Positions 7,570 to 15,321 of a stretch of DNA of 18,450 nucleotides are shown one piece after another. The stretch comes from an uncultured Muribaculaceae bacterium (GTDB lineage: Bacteria > Bacteroidota > Bacteroidia > Bacteroidales > Muribaculaceae). The stretch is taken from assembly GCA_910589095.1 (NCBI GenBank), contig CAJUSN010000034.1, positions 1-18,450 on the forward strand, read 5' to 3'. Numbering within the stretch: the stretch's first letter is position 1; every line of letters starts with the position of its first letter. The position numbers and the translations under genes were made by a program. Under the pieces are notes generated by a model, which searched no databases, had not been told where the DNA came from, and was given only the letters and a program-made list of their open reading frames with translations.

Positions 7570-7644
7570 AGTCTGCAATGGCGAATGCTGTCAGAGAGAG
7601 CGTGCCCATTGCGGATAGTTATAGATTACATGTGTTTTTTAACT

Positions 7645-8829
7645 ATGAAGCTACTCCAACAAAAGCTATCTGCCTATACCGAACCACAGAAAGCCATGGC
7701 TGCCGGAATCTACCCCTATTTCCGCGCCATTGAAAGCGAACAGGATTCCGAAGTAAAAATGAATGGAAAGAAGGTGCTGATGTTCGGCTCCAACTGCTAT
7801 TCCGGACTTGTCAACGACCCCCGCATCCATGAAGCGGCCATTGAGGCCACCCGAAAATACGGAACCGGCTGCGCCGGATCACCCTTCCTCAACGGAACGC
7901 TTGACCTCCACAAACGCCTTGAAGCGCGCATTGCCGAATATATGGGCAAGGAGGACGCTATGGTTTATTCCACCGGCTTCGGTGTGAATCTGGGCGTTGT
8001 CTCAACCCTCACAGGCCGCGAAGACTACATACTTTGGGATGAGCAGGATCATGCCTCTATCATCGAGGGACGCCGCCTTTCATTCAGTCAGTCGCTGAAA
8101 TACAAGCACAACGACATGGAATCGCTTGAGAAACAGCTTCAGCGTTGCGACCCCGACAAGGTCAAACTCATTGTAACTGACAGCGTGTTCTCAATGGAGG
8201 GCGATGTGGCCAATGTGAAACGCATCACAGAGCTTGCAAAGCAGTATAACGCAGCCGTAATGGTGGACGAAGCTCACGGTGTGGGTGTGTTTGGCGAAGG
8301 TGGCCGCGGAGTATGTTTCGATCAAGGCGTGGCTGATGATGTTGACCTCATCATGGGCACATTCTCCAAATCACTTGCCTCGCTCGGCGGATTCATCGCA
8401 ACAGATAAAACCATCACCAACTTCCTCCGTCACCACTCACGCTCCTATATCTTCACCGCAAGCATCACCCCGGCTTCCACTGCGGCTGCATTGAAAGCCA
8501 TCGATATCCTGGAGCAGGAGCCCGAACATCAACAGGCTCTTTGGGACGTGACAAACTTCGCCCTCGACGGTTTCCGCAAAATGGGCGTAGAGATTGGCCA
8601 CACATCCACTCCGATCATCCCGCTCTTCATCCGCGATAATTTCAAGACTTTCGCCGTGACACATGATTTGCTGGAAGAGGGCATCTTCGTCAATCCGGTG
8701 GTTTCACCCGCCGTGGCACCGCAGGACACCCTGATCCGCTTCTCGCTCATGGCTTCCCACACTAAGGAACAAGTGGCTTACGCTCTTGAAAAAATCGAAA
8801 AAGTGTTCAAAAAATACGGCATCATCTGA
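7645..8829 (+). CDS. spt: Serine palmitoyltransferase (alpha-oxoamine synthase family)
   Basis: This PLP enzyme condenses serine with a long-chain acyl-CoA to 3-ketosphinganine, the first step of sphingolipid synthesis. The 394-residue protein has the alpha-oxoamine synthase landmarks: GTGCAGSPFLNGT (73-85), the PLP-stacking His in DHASIIEG (H136), VDEAHG with D208 and H211, and GTFSKSLASLGG with the Schiff-base lysine K242. The start MKLLQQKL and the segments AGIYPYFR and GKKVLMFGSN match my memory of the Bacteroides thetaiotaomicron sphingolipid enzyme, which is why I prefer this over its relatives glycine C-acetyltransferase (kbl) and 8-amino-7-oxononanoate synthase (bioF). No threonine dehydrogenase or biotin gene is nearby. 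I chose ATG at 7645 because it gives the family N-terminus; a frame to 7585 adds 20 unrelated residues. It has its own -7 element and appears monocistronic. Confidence 0.82.
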   Translation: MKLLQQKLSAYTEPQKAMAAGIYPYFRAIESEQDSEVKMNGKKVLMFGSNCYSGLVNDPRIHEAAIEATRKYGTGCAGSPFLNGTLDLHKRLEARIAEYMGKEDAMVYSTGFGVNLGVVSTLTGREDYILWDEQDHASIIEGRRLSFSQSLKYKHNDMESLEKQLQRCDPDKVKLIVTDSVFSMEGDVANVKRITELAKQYNAAVMVDEAHGVGVFGEGGRGVCFDQGVADDVDLIMGTFSKSLASLGGFIATDKTITNFLRHHSRSYIFTASITPASTAAALKAIDILEQEPEHQQALWDVTNFALDGFRKMGVEIGHTSTPIIPLFIRDNFKTFAVTHDLLEEGIFVNPVVSPAVAPQDTLIRFSLMASHTKEQVAYALEKIEKVFKKYGII

Positions 8830-8864
8830 TTCCGGAACAATAACCACCCGACACCCTAACAACA

Positions 8865-8905
8865 CACGGGATGATACCTTCCACGCGAGAAGGTATTATC
8901 CCGTG
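8865..8905 (+). terminator. Long hairpin between spt and metY: terminator or leader attenuator
   Basis: Arms 8865-8881 and 8889-8905 form 17 pairs with a single G-T and a 7-base loop. The stem is followed by CGGTGTTTATC, a weak U-tract resembling the one after the trxA hairpin. It lies 36 bases past the spt stop and 65 before the metY start. It probably terminates spt, but flanking segments (CACCCT at 8852, AGGGTG near 8921) can pair with each other around it, so a regulatory leader is also possible. No TAnnTTTG promoter for metY was found in the gap. Confidence 0.6.
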
Positions 8906-8969
8906 CGGTGTTTATCATAAAGGGTGCCAAAACAACCTACGCTCACAGAAGTATAACTTATCAAAAACG

Positions 8970-10259
8970 ATGGATTACACAAAACTCAAATTCCAGACAC
9001 GCCAAATTCATGCCGGACTGAATCGCACGGACTCGACCGGTTCACGCGGTGTGGCAATATATCCCACGGCCGCCTATCGCTTCAGCAGCTGCGATAAGGC
9101 TGCGGCCCTGTTTGATCTCTCGGAAGGGGGAAATATCTACACCCGACTCCAAAACCCCACCACCTCGGCCTATGAAGAGCGTGTGGCAGCGCTTTATGGC
9201 GGTGTTGGCGCACTCGCCGTATCTTCGGGCATGGCCGCCATTCTCATCACAGTGACAGCCCTGGCCGGCCAGGGCGACAACATAGTGGCATCGCCTTACC
9301 TCTACGGCGGAACCTACAACCAGTTCCGCCACACTTTGCGACGACTGGGAATAGACTTCCGCATAGCCCCCGATGACAAACCCTCCACCTATGCCTTGCT
9401 CATTGATGACCGCACCAAAGGCATCTATGTGGAGAGTATGGGCAACCCCACATGCGCCGTGGCCGACATGGAAGCGATAGCCGCGATAGCCCACAAAGCC
9501 GGAATCCCGTTCATTGTCGACAACACATTCGGCGCGGGAGGCTACCTGTGTAACCCGTTCGACTGGGGCGCCGATATAATTGTAGATTCAGCCACAAAAT
9601 GGATTGGCGGCCATGGCACAACCATGGGTGGCGTGATAATTGACAGCGGACGCTTCGACTGGACCACCGATGGCAAATTCCCCGCCATAGCGGGCCCCTC
9701 GGAAGGCTATCACGGGCTTGACATGCACAAGGCATTCGGAAACCAGGCTTTTATAGTGAAATGCCGCGTGGACGGGCTCCGCGACTTCGGAACATGCCCT
9801 TCGCCGTTCGATTCCTACCTCATGCTTCTTGGTCTTGAAACTCTCTCGCTCCGGGTGAAGCATCAAGCTGAGAGCACACGCCGCGTGGCTGAAGCCCTGG
9901 AGAGTCACCCCAAAGTGAAGAACGTGAGCTTTGTAGGATTCCCCACCCACCCATATCATGAGCTCGCCATGAAATACTTCAATGGACGCGGATGCGTGCT
10001 CACCGTTGAACTAAAAGGATCGCTTGACAGCACGATGCGCTTCGTTGAGTCACTTCAGCTGGCAGCCCACATGACGATGATAGGCGATTCCATCACCGTG
10101 GTGACACACCCTGCATCAACAACCCACAAGCAGCTCTCGGAAGCCGACCTTGAAGCGGCCGGAGTCACCCCTACCCTGTTGCGCATATCCGTGGGTCTGG
10201 AGGATCCTGACGACATTATAGCGGACTTTACCCAAGCTCTTGACCAGATTGAAATATGA
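8970..10259 (+). CDS. metY: O-acetylhomoserine sulfhydrylase (aminocarboxypropyltransferase)
   Basis: This cytosolic PLP enzyme of the Cys/Met-metabolism (gamma) family uses O-acetylhomoserine and sulfide to form homocysteine. The 429-residue length fits MetY/Met17 enzymes, which are longer than cystathionine gamma-synthases. Landmarks are FQTRQIHAG (8-16), YTRLQNPTTSAYEER (57-71), ALAVSSGMAA (81-90), VDNTFGAGGYLCNPFDWGAD (183-202) and DSATKWIGGHG (206-216), in which K210 binds PLP. I chose ATG at 8970 because it gives the family start MDYTKLKFQTRQIHAG; the frame reaching 8871 would begin inside the hairpin. Its stop overlaps the metX start as ATGA, so the two are translationally coupled. With metX and hom it makes a full direct-sulfhydrylation branch. 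Cystathionine gamma-synthase is a less likely alternative because of the length and the metX partner. Confidence 0.93.
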   Translation: MDYTKLKFQTRQIHAGLNRTDSTGSRGVAIYPTAAYRFSSCDKAAALFDLSEGGNIYTRLQNPTTSAYEERVAALYGGVGALAVSSGMAAILITVTALAGQGDNIVASPYLYGGTYNQFRHTLRRLGIDFRIAPDDKPSTYALLIDDRTKGIYVESMGNPTCAVADMEAIAAIAHKAGIPFIVDNTFGAGGYLCNPFDWGADIIVDSATKWIGGHGTTMGGVIIDSGRFDWTTDGKFPAIAGPSEGYHGLDMHKAFGNQAFIVKCRVDGLRDFGTCPSPFDSYLMLLGLETLSLRVKHQAESTRRVAEALESHPKVKNVSFVGFPTHPYHELAMKYFNGRGCVLTVELKGSLDSTMRFVESLQLAAHMTMIGDSITVVTHPASTTHKQLSEADLEAAGVTPTLLRISVGLEDPDDIIADFTQALDQIEI

Positions 10260-11293
10260 CACAGGCACCGGCTCCAAAACTATATCGCCACGCTCATCCC
10301 TTGAAGCTTGAACTGGGAGGGGAGCTCCCGCGCCTAGAAATAGCCTACCACACCTACGGAAAGCTCAACTCCGCGAAAAGCAATGTTGTGTGGGTGTGCC
10401 ACGCGCTCACAGCCAACAGCGATGTGGCCGACTGGTGGCCCCACACTGTTGAAACCGGATGCTTCCTTGACCCGGAGCGATGGTTTGTGGTGTGTGCCAA
10501 CATCCTCGGTTCTCATTACGGCACCACAGGGCCACTGAGCGTCAATCCCTCCACAGGCATACCCTATTACGGCACTTTCCCGGCCTTGACCATTCGCGAC
10601 ATGGTGGCCGCTCACCGCCTACTTGCCTCACACCTCGGCATTGACCGTATCCATGCCCTTGTGGGTAGCTCAGTTGGAGGCTTTCAAACCATTGAATGGG
10701 CCGTGACAGAACCGGAACGCTTCAACCGCCTTGTACTCATTGCCACCGCGGCCAAAGCCTCACCATGGACCATAGCCATTGATGAGACACAGCGTATGGC
10801 CATAGAGGCCGATGCAACCTACGGACAACCGCGCGCCGATGCCGGAATGGCCGGCCTTGCGGCTGCTCGCGCCATTGGGCTCCTCACTTATCGCGGAGGA
10901 GCAGGCTACAACATCACGCAACAAGACCTTCCCGAGCAGGAAAACAGCATTATTGACCGCTCCGCCCGACGCGCTTGCACTTACCAGCAATATCAAGGCG
11001 AAAAGCTGTGCCGGAGATATAATGCCTACTCCTACGTGACAATACTCAACGCATTCGACACCCACGACGTGGGGCGCAATCGCGGCGGTCTTTCAGCCGC
11101 ACTCGCCCGGCTGAGTATGCCTGTGATGACAATAGGACTCACCACCGACATGATATTCACCACTTCCGAGATGCGCGCGTTGGCTGAGATGATTCCCGGC
11201 GCCACGTATGATGAAATCGACTCCGAGTTCGGACATGACGGTTTTCTTGTGGAGCACCGAAAACTCAACCGGTTACTCACCTCTTTTATTTGA
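10256..11293 (+). CDS. metX: Homoserine O-acetyltransferase (MetX, alpha/beta hydrolase fold)
   Basis: This enzyme acylates homoserine, making the substrate for MetY. At 345 residues it is near the usual family length. The catalytic triad can be placed: Ser139 in GSSVGG (137-142), Asp298 in LTTDMIF and His327 in GHDGF. LGSHYGTTGPLS (84-95) corresponds to the family's conserved oxyanion-region motif. The nucleophile elbow reads GSSVGGFQ where most MetX proteins have GGSMGGMQ or GGSLGGMQ, a noticeable but conservative change. It starts within the metY stop codon (ATGA overlap) and is followed after 26 bases by hom. Some MetX proteins use succinyl-CoA; the pairing with an O-acetylhomoserine sulfhydrylase makes acetyl transfer more likely here, which is inference. 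Confidence 0.92.
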   Translation: MTQAPAPKLYRHAHPLKLELGGELPRLEIAYHTYGKLNSAKSNVVWVCHALTANSDVADWWPHTVETGCFLDPERWFVVCANILGSHYGTTGPLSVNPSTGIPYYGTFPALTIRDMVAAHRLLASHLGIDRIHALVGSSVGGFQTIEWAVTEPERFNRLVLIATAAKASPWTIAIDETQRMAIEADATYGQPRADAGMAGLAAARAIGLLTYRGGAGYNITQQDLPEQENSIIDRSARRACTYQQYQGEKLCRRYNAYSYVTILNAFDTHDVGRNRGGLSAALARLSMPVMTIGLTTDMIFTTSEMRALAEMIPGATYDEIDSEFGHDGFLVEHRKLNRLLTSFI

Positions 11294-11319
11294 AACTGAA
11301 GTTATAATTTGAAATTGAA
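11289..11319 (+). repeat. Imperfect 12-base direct repeat at the metX-hom junction
   Basis: tttgaaactgaa (11289-11300) and tttgaaattgaa (11308-11319) differ at one base and end directly before the hom ATG, the first copy covering the metX stop codon. It could be a polymerase-slippage duplication or a simple A-rich translation start. No function is claimed. Confidence 0.4.
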
Positions 11320-12531
11320 ATGGGAAACACTCTTAACATAGGATTATTCGGCTTTGGCGTGGTTGGTCAGGGTATCTATCAAGTTATCAACCGAGCCACA
11401 AACGCTCATGCCCGCATAAAGCGCATCTGTGTGCGCAACATCAACAAACCACGCGCCATTGAGCCTGCTCCGGGCCTGCTCACCGACAGCGCCGACGACA
11501 TTCTCACCGACCCTGAAATTGACCTCATTGTGGAAGTGGTTGATGACGCGTCGGCCTCCTATAGCATTGTCACGTCGGCTATCCGCCGGGGCATACCCGT
11601 GGTGTCAGGGAGCAAAGCCATGATTGCGCGACATCTGCCCGAACTCATAGCACTCCAGCACGAATTCAACACAGCATTACTTTACGATGCCTCTTCATGT
11701 GGCTCCATTCCGGTGATCCGAAATTTGGAAGAGTATTATGACAATGATCTCCTGCTTGAAGTGAAAGGTATTCTCAACGGCTCTTCAAACTACATCCTTT
11801 CACGGGTGTTTGATCACGGCGAGCCTTATGACGAGGCCCTGGCACGAGCGCAGAAACTTGGATTTGCCGAAAGCGACCCATCATTCGACATAGAAGGCTA
11901 CGACTCCCTCTTCAAGCTCATCATCATCACGGTCCACGCGCTCGGCGTGTATGTCAATCCGGAAGATGTGTTCACCTATGGCATATCATCCATCTCTGAC
12001 CACGACATTCGCTATGCACGCGAAAAACGCATGAAGATCAAACTTGTGGCGCAGGTGGTGAAAGTAGCGCCGGATCGTTTCACCATGTTCGTAATGCCTG
12101 AATTTGTGAGTCCGTCGAAGTATATCTACAGCGTTGACGACGAATACAACGGCGTTGTCATCCGCGGCGAGTGCTACGACCGTCAGTTCATGTTTGGCAA
12201 AGGCGCCGGCAGTCTGCCCACCGCCTCGTCCATTCTCAGCGACGTAATGGCGCGGCGCCACGGTTACCGCTACGAATACAAGAAAATGGACTATATGGAG
12301 CTGCCGGTCTACGACACTGACGTGCTCCTCAAAATATACCTCCGTTTCGCGGACCGAGACCTCCCCTCGCGCCTCCCCTTTGCCAACATCACAGAGATGT
12401 ACAGTTCCGAGACCTACAACTATGTGATAGGCGAGATACGCTTGGCCGACCTCATTTCATGCCGCGCACTCCTTTCAGGTCCCGAAGTGTTCGTGGCCAA
12501 CATCCCCCGCTTTTTTCTCGACAAAGACTGA
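11320..12531 (+). CDS. hom: Homoserine dehydrogenase, divergent monofunctional type
   Basis: This enzyme reduces aspartate-4-semialdehyde to homoserine with NAD(P)H, supplying MetX. The 403-residue protein begins with a Rossmann motif GLFGFGVVGQG (8-18). The substrate lysine is K99 in VVSGSKAMIA; the catalytic Asp/Lys pair is D195/K199 in GYDSLFKL; NGSSNYIL (153-160) matches the family's NGTxNYIL. Two usual motifs are altered: the family's TANK reads SGSK, and the segment after VEVV reads DDASAS where a glycine-rich ELIGG is common. A C-terminal region of about 90 residues follows the catalytic domain but I cannot identify an ACT domain in it. Its place as third gene of metY-metX-hom suggests a methionine-dedicated isozyme, probably beside a bifunctional aspartokinase-homoserine dehydrogenase elsewhere (inference). 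Confidence 0.88.
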   Translation: MGNTLNIGLFGFGVVGQGIYQVINRATNAHARIKRICVRNINKPRAIEPAPGLLTDSADDILTDPEIDLIVEVVDDASASYSIVTSAIRRGIPVVSGSKAMIARHLPELIALQHEFNTALLYDASSCGSIPVIRNLEEYYDNDLLLEVKGILNGSSNYILSRVFDHGEPYDEALARAQKLGFAESDPSFDIEGYDSLFKLIIITVHALGVYVNPEDVFTYGISSISDHDIRYAREKRMKIKLVAQVVKVAPDRFTMFVMPEFVSPSKYIYSVDDEYNGVVIRGECYDRQFMFGKGAGSLPTASSILSDVMARRHGYRYEYKKMDYMELPVYDTDVLLKIYLRFADRDLPSRLPFANITEMYSSETYNYVIGEIRLADLISCRALLSGPEVFVANIPRFFLDKD

Positions 12532-12551
12532 TTCCCGCCACATTTACATAG

Positions 12552-12587
12552 CAAAGGCGCGCTGCCCTGTACGGGAGCGCGCCTTTG
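12552..12587. terminator. Terminator hairpin between hom and the convergent glycan operon
   Basis: caaaggcgcgct, a bulged g, ccc, the loop tgtac, then ggg and agcgcgcctttg: 15 pairs with one bulged base, very GC-rich in the middle. It lies 20 bases after the hom stop and 19 before the stop codon of the convergent lipoprotein gene. The plus-strand flank GTATTTAG is weakly T-rich. It probably works in both directions. Confidence 0.78.
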
Positions 12588-12606
12588 GTATTTAGAAGGG
12601 ATGTGA

Positions 12607-13665
12607 TTACTTATAAAGCACAACGTAACCGCGGTTCAGACGCTGGTTCTGAGTATCTACTTGGTTGAAGATAACAACAGTGCGGGTCTCATTATCCTCA
12701 AGCAGGGTGACGGTACCGTCGTAAGTGTAGCAGCTGTACCATGCAATATTGCTGTACTGGAAATAGAGCTTACCGCTCACCTCTTTATTCACAGCGGTTC
12801 CAACAGGGTACTCTATCTTCAAACCGCCGAGATCGCTTCCGTAGCTTTCGCACCACCAGCCAAGGAACTGTTTGCCATCTTCGGTTGTATTCACCCAAGC
12901 GCCATAGCCCCAATCACGCCAGCCGTAGTAGTAGGGGGTATTGCCATCCGAGGGATCCTTGCAGTCGCCCCATACAGCGGATTCGTCAAGAGCCAGAATA
13001 TTCTGAATCTGCTCGGGTGTGAACGGATCGAAAGTAGCCTCGACTGTCACTGCAATTGTAGCTGAAAGGCCGGAAGCATCCTTCACAGTAAGAATAGCGG
13101 TGAAGGGATCGACACGTGAGGTTGCAGTAATGGCAATGGCACCGGTTTCTTCATCAATTGTTGCGCGAACGGCAGCATTGTCGGAAGAAATAGTGTAACC
13201 ACCGTTACCGAGGGTTACTGAAGCCTCATTGTTTGTGGAGCTTCCACCAAGCGGGGTTGTGAAGGTGAAAGAAGTGTGGCTCACTTCCATTACGTCGGTG
13301 GTATAGACGCTTACGGTAAGTTTCTTGTAGTTATTGTCTGCGTCAGAAACCATAACACCTGCCAGACCATTCTTGAAGCCTTCCACCATGGGAACACCAT
13401 CAACCATCACAACCTCAGCAACATCAGGATTGAGAGAAAATGCTTGGACGGTACCGGTGCTGCTTTCCACAGGGATAGCTGCGCGGTTGGCTTCTCCGAT
13501 TTTAACACGGATAGTATCGGCAGATAATTTAATATCACTGTCGGACTTATCGCCACCAATGACATATACCGGTTCATCTACCGGATCATCGTCATCGCAT
13601 GCAGTGAAGCTCACAGAAGCAACGGCCATAAGGGCCATGCTCATAAAATAATATCGAATTTTCAT
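12607..13665 (-). CDS. Surface lipoprotein with Ig-like repeats and an unrecognised aromatic-rich C-terminal domain
   Basis: I do not recognise this 352-residue protein as a whole. A signal peptide ends at the lipobox SFTAC (Cys23) and is followed by DDDDPVDEP, the acidic run that directs Bacteroidota lipoproteins to the cell surface. Residues about 45-123 and 125-210 look like two beta-rich Ig/BIG-type modules (for example IKLSADTIRVKIGEANRAAI). The C-terminal part (about 215-352) is rich in Trp and Tyr: YYYGWRDWGYGAW near 245-257, FLGWWCESYG near 268-276 and AWYSCYTYDG near 308-317. Such exposed aromatics are usual in glycan-binding domains. It is the last gene of the operon, 41 bases after the GH18 gene, so a role in binding the same glycan is likely. 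ATG at 13663-13665 is preferred over a GTG two codons earlier. Confidence 0.75.
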   Translation of the reverse strand: MKIRYYFMSMALMAVASVSFTACDDDDPVDEPVYVIGGDKSDSDIKLSADTIRVKIGEANRAAIPVESSTGTVQAFSLNPDVAEVVMVDGVPMVEGFKNGLAGVMVSDADNNYKKLTVSVYTTDVMEVSHTSFTFTTPLGGSSTNNEASVTLGNGGYTISSDNAAVRATIDEETGAIAITATSRVDPFTAILTVKDASGLSATIAVTVEATFDPFTPEQIQNILALDESAVWGDCKDPSDGNTPYYYGWRDWGYGAWVNTTEDGKQFLGWWCESYGSDLGGLKIEYPVGTAVNKEVSGKLYFQYSNIAWYSCYTYDGTVTLLEDNETRTVVIFNQVDTQNQRLNRGYVVLYK

Positions 13666-13706
13666 ATTCACGATCTAATTAATTGGAAAGGGTTTCTGAT
13701 GTAAGA

Positions 13707-15134
13707 TTACCAATCCTTTTTATACATAACAGGATCAACAACAGCTTCATCGTTATAGAATGCACGGGCAAGTTTACGCATTGCATCGTCCTGACCGGCA
13801 GAAGTCGGGCGGAAAGGATCCATAGCGAATACCATCATGGCGCCGAAGCCTTCGTTGCGCATATCGCGGAGCCTGTCTTCCGGGGCAGCCCAACTGCCTT
13901 GAGCAAACTGCATAGAGCAGCCGCCCAGCTGGCTTAAAGTCATGCCGGGATAGCTGTCGAGCCAGCTTGTATCATAGTAAGAGGAATAGTCGGGAAGACA
14001 ATAGCTGATGTAAGTTCCGGGCTGAACTCCGTCAACTACCTGAGCGGCACCGGTCATAGAGTATCCATAGGCTATATTCCAACGCTCAGGCTGGATTTTC
14101 CACAACTCATAGGCCAAACGAGACCATGCGGCATTGCTGCGGCTCTCAAAACCCGGAGGAGCGGGATAGATGGGAGAGCAGTACTCATCGTCCCAGAATA
14201 TACCGTCAAGGTCGTATGCATCGCAAAGGTCTTTGAGCTTCTTGGCAAAGATCTTGGCCGATTCAGCGTTGAGGTTGGAGATACAAGCGCGGTCATGGTT
14301 ACACATCACACCCATTATCACCTTCATGCCGCGGTCCTTGAGAGGTTTGAGATACTTTTCGCGGTTGTTAAGTATGGCTGTGATATTCTCGTTGGGGAAG
14401 AATATAACTTCGTTGTTCTCTTGATCATAGTTGATGTTACCCGAGAACATGACGAGAGCGTCAACCATGTACTTGCCTGACTCCTTAAGAGTATAACGAA
14501 GGTTGTTGAGCGGGTTAGTATCATTCACCTCCATTACGGAGAAGATCTTGATACCGGGATGCACATCGCCATTCTCGTCGGTCCAAGTCTTGTTGCAGTT
14601 GGGCAGCGCGGTCATGTCATTGATAAGGAAAATGTAGCAATCATCCTGATATCCGAGCTGAGCGGCACCTTCAGCAGCCACACGGATGGGAAGTGCATAA
14701 GATTTACCCTGTTCAAGTGGTGCGTCGGGCGTGATGGTCACAGGGTAGCTCACACTGAGTTGACCGGCTTCAAGAGTGGCGACTCCACCGTTCTGAAACG
14801 ATACAATAGCCTCGGGGAGTGCTGTAAACTCTGTATCGTGGGCCTTGTTATATTCATCCAAAAGGCTTGCGTCATATTTGAAAGTAAGCTTCACATCGGA
14901 TTCAATAGCTTTTACAGTCTTAACTACGAGCTGTGCATCCACAGGTTGAGCATGCAGGTCAATCTGACCGAAGTTACGCTTACCCGCAGCATCGGTAACA
15001 TAAACCACATCGCCACCGGGGACTTCCAGCTTGCCGGTATCAACTCCGCCGATATTGGCGTCATCATCGCATGCAGCAGCCAATAGAGCGATCGAAGCCA
15101 CGAGGCATGATTTAAAAAAGAGTCTTTTTTTCAT
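13707..15134 (-). CDS. GH18 endo-beta-N-acetylglucosaminidase lipoprotein with N-terminal DUF1735-like domain
   Basis: This is a surface lipoprotein of 475 residues. The signal peptide ends at LLAAAC (Cys22) followed by DDD, an export signal to the cell surface. Residues about 40-170 form a DUF1735-like domain, and a GH18 barrel follows from about 195. The GH18 motif reads YDLDGIFWDDEYC: Asp310-Gly311, then D315, D316 and the catalytic acid E317, close to the LDGxxFDDEY form of endoglycosidases H and F. Such enzymes cut the chitobiose core of N-glycans and leave one GlcNAc on the protein. The neighbourhood (SusD, pseudo-GH18, DUF1735/LamG) resembles what I recall of the Bacteroides high-mannose N-glycan locus. 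Which N-glycan class it cuts cannot be told from sequence. A chitinase is possible but less likely with the DDEY motif. Confidence 0.88.
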   Translation of the reverse strand: MKKRLFFKSCLVASIALLAAACDDDANIGGVDTGKLEVPGGDVVYVTDAAGKRNFGQIDLHAQPVDAQLVVKTVKAIESDVKLTFKYDASLLDEYNKAHDTEFTALPEAIVSFQNGGVATLEAGQLSVSYPVTITPDAPLEQGKSYALPIRVAAEGAAQLGYQDDCYIFLINDMTALPNCNKTWTDENGDVHPGIKIFSVMEVNDTNPLNNLRYTLKESGKYMVDALVMFSGNINYDQENNEVIFFPNENITAILNNREKYLKPLKDRGMKVIMGVMCNHDRACISNLNAESAKIFAKKLKDLCDAYDLDGIFWDDEYCSPIYPAPPGFESRSNAAWSRLAYELWKIQPERWNIAYGYSMTGAAQVVDGVQPGTYISYCLPDYSSYYDTSWLDSYPGMTLSQLGGCSMQFAQGSWAAPEDRLRDMRNEGFGAMMVFAMDPFRPTSAGQDDAMRKLARAFYNDEAVVDPVMYKKDW

Positions 15135-15260
15135 TGATTCTAAGGTTTGTTTATGAGTGAGAGATTTCAGTTAGAAAATTTCATAATCGCTTACCGTAAG
15201 GTTGTTCTCAATCTTCCAATAGTCAAGCGAATTAATATGAGATTTATTTTCAGTCCTATC

Positions 15261-15304
15261 TATTTCATGAATCTCACCGTAATCAACGGGGAATTCATGA
15301 AATA
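15261..15304. repeat. Inverted repeat in the spacer between the LamG and GH18 genes
   Basis: tatttcatgaat (15261-15272) and attcatgaaata (15293-15304) are perfect 12-base inverted copies around a 20-base loop. Each arm contains the 8-base palindrome ttcatgaa, and the two palindrome centres are 30 bp apart. It lies in the only long gap (187 bases) of the operon, 17 bases past the LamG stop. The transcript could fold into a stem at this point; the DNA could alternatively be a paired operator. No promoter consensus was seen in the gap on the coding strand. Confidence 0.6.
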
Positions 15305-15321
15305 TCTTAGGAAAGCACTGT

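Noticed and set aside
8830..8969. SAM-type riboswitch before metY
   Set aside because: The position upstream of methionine genes invites it, but the SAM-II conserved segments such as GCUAAA and the expected pseudoknot strands are absent, and no SAM-I core was seen. Only a hairpin is supported.
9042..9494. 150-residue minus-strand frame inside metY
   Set aside because: It is fully antisense to an enzyme with intact catalytic motifs; its Gly/Val/His-rich composition is typical of a reverse-frame artefact.
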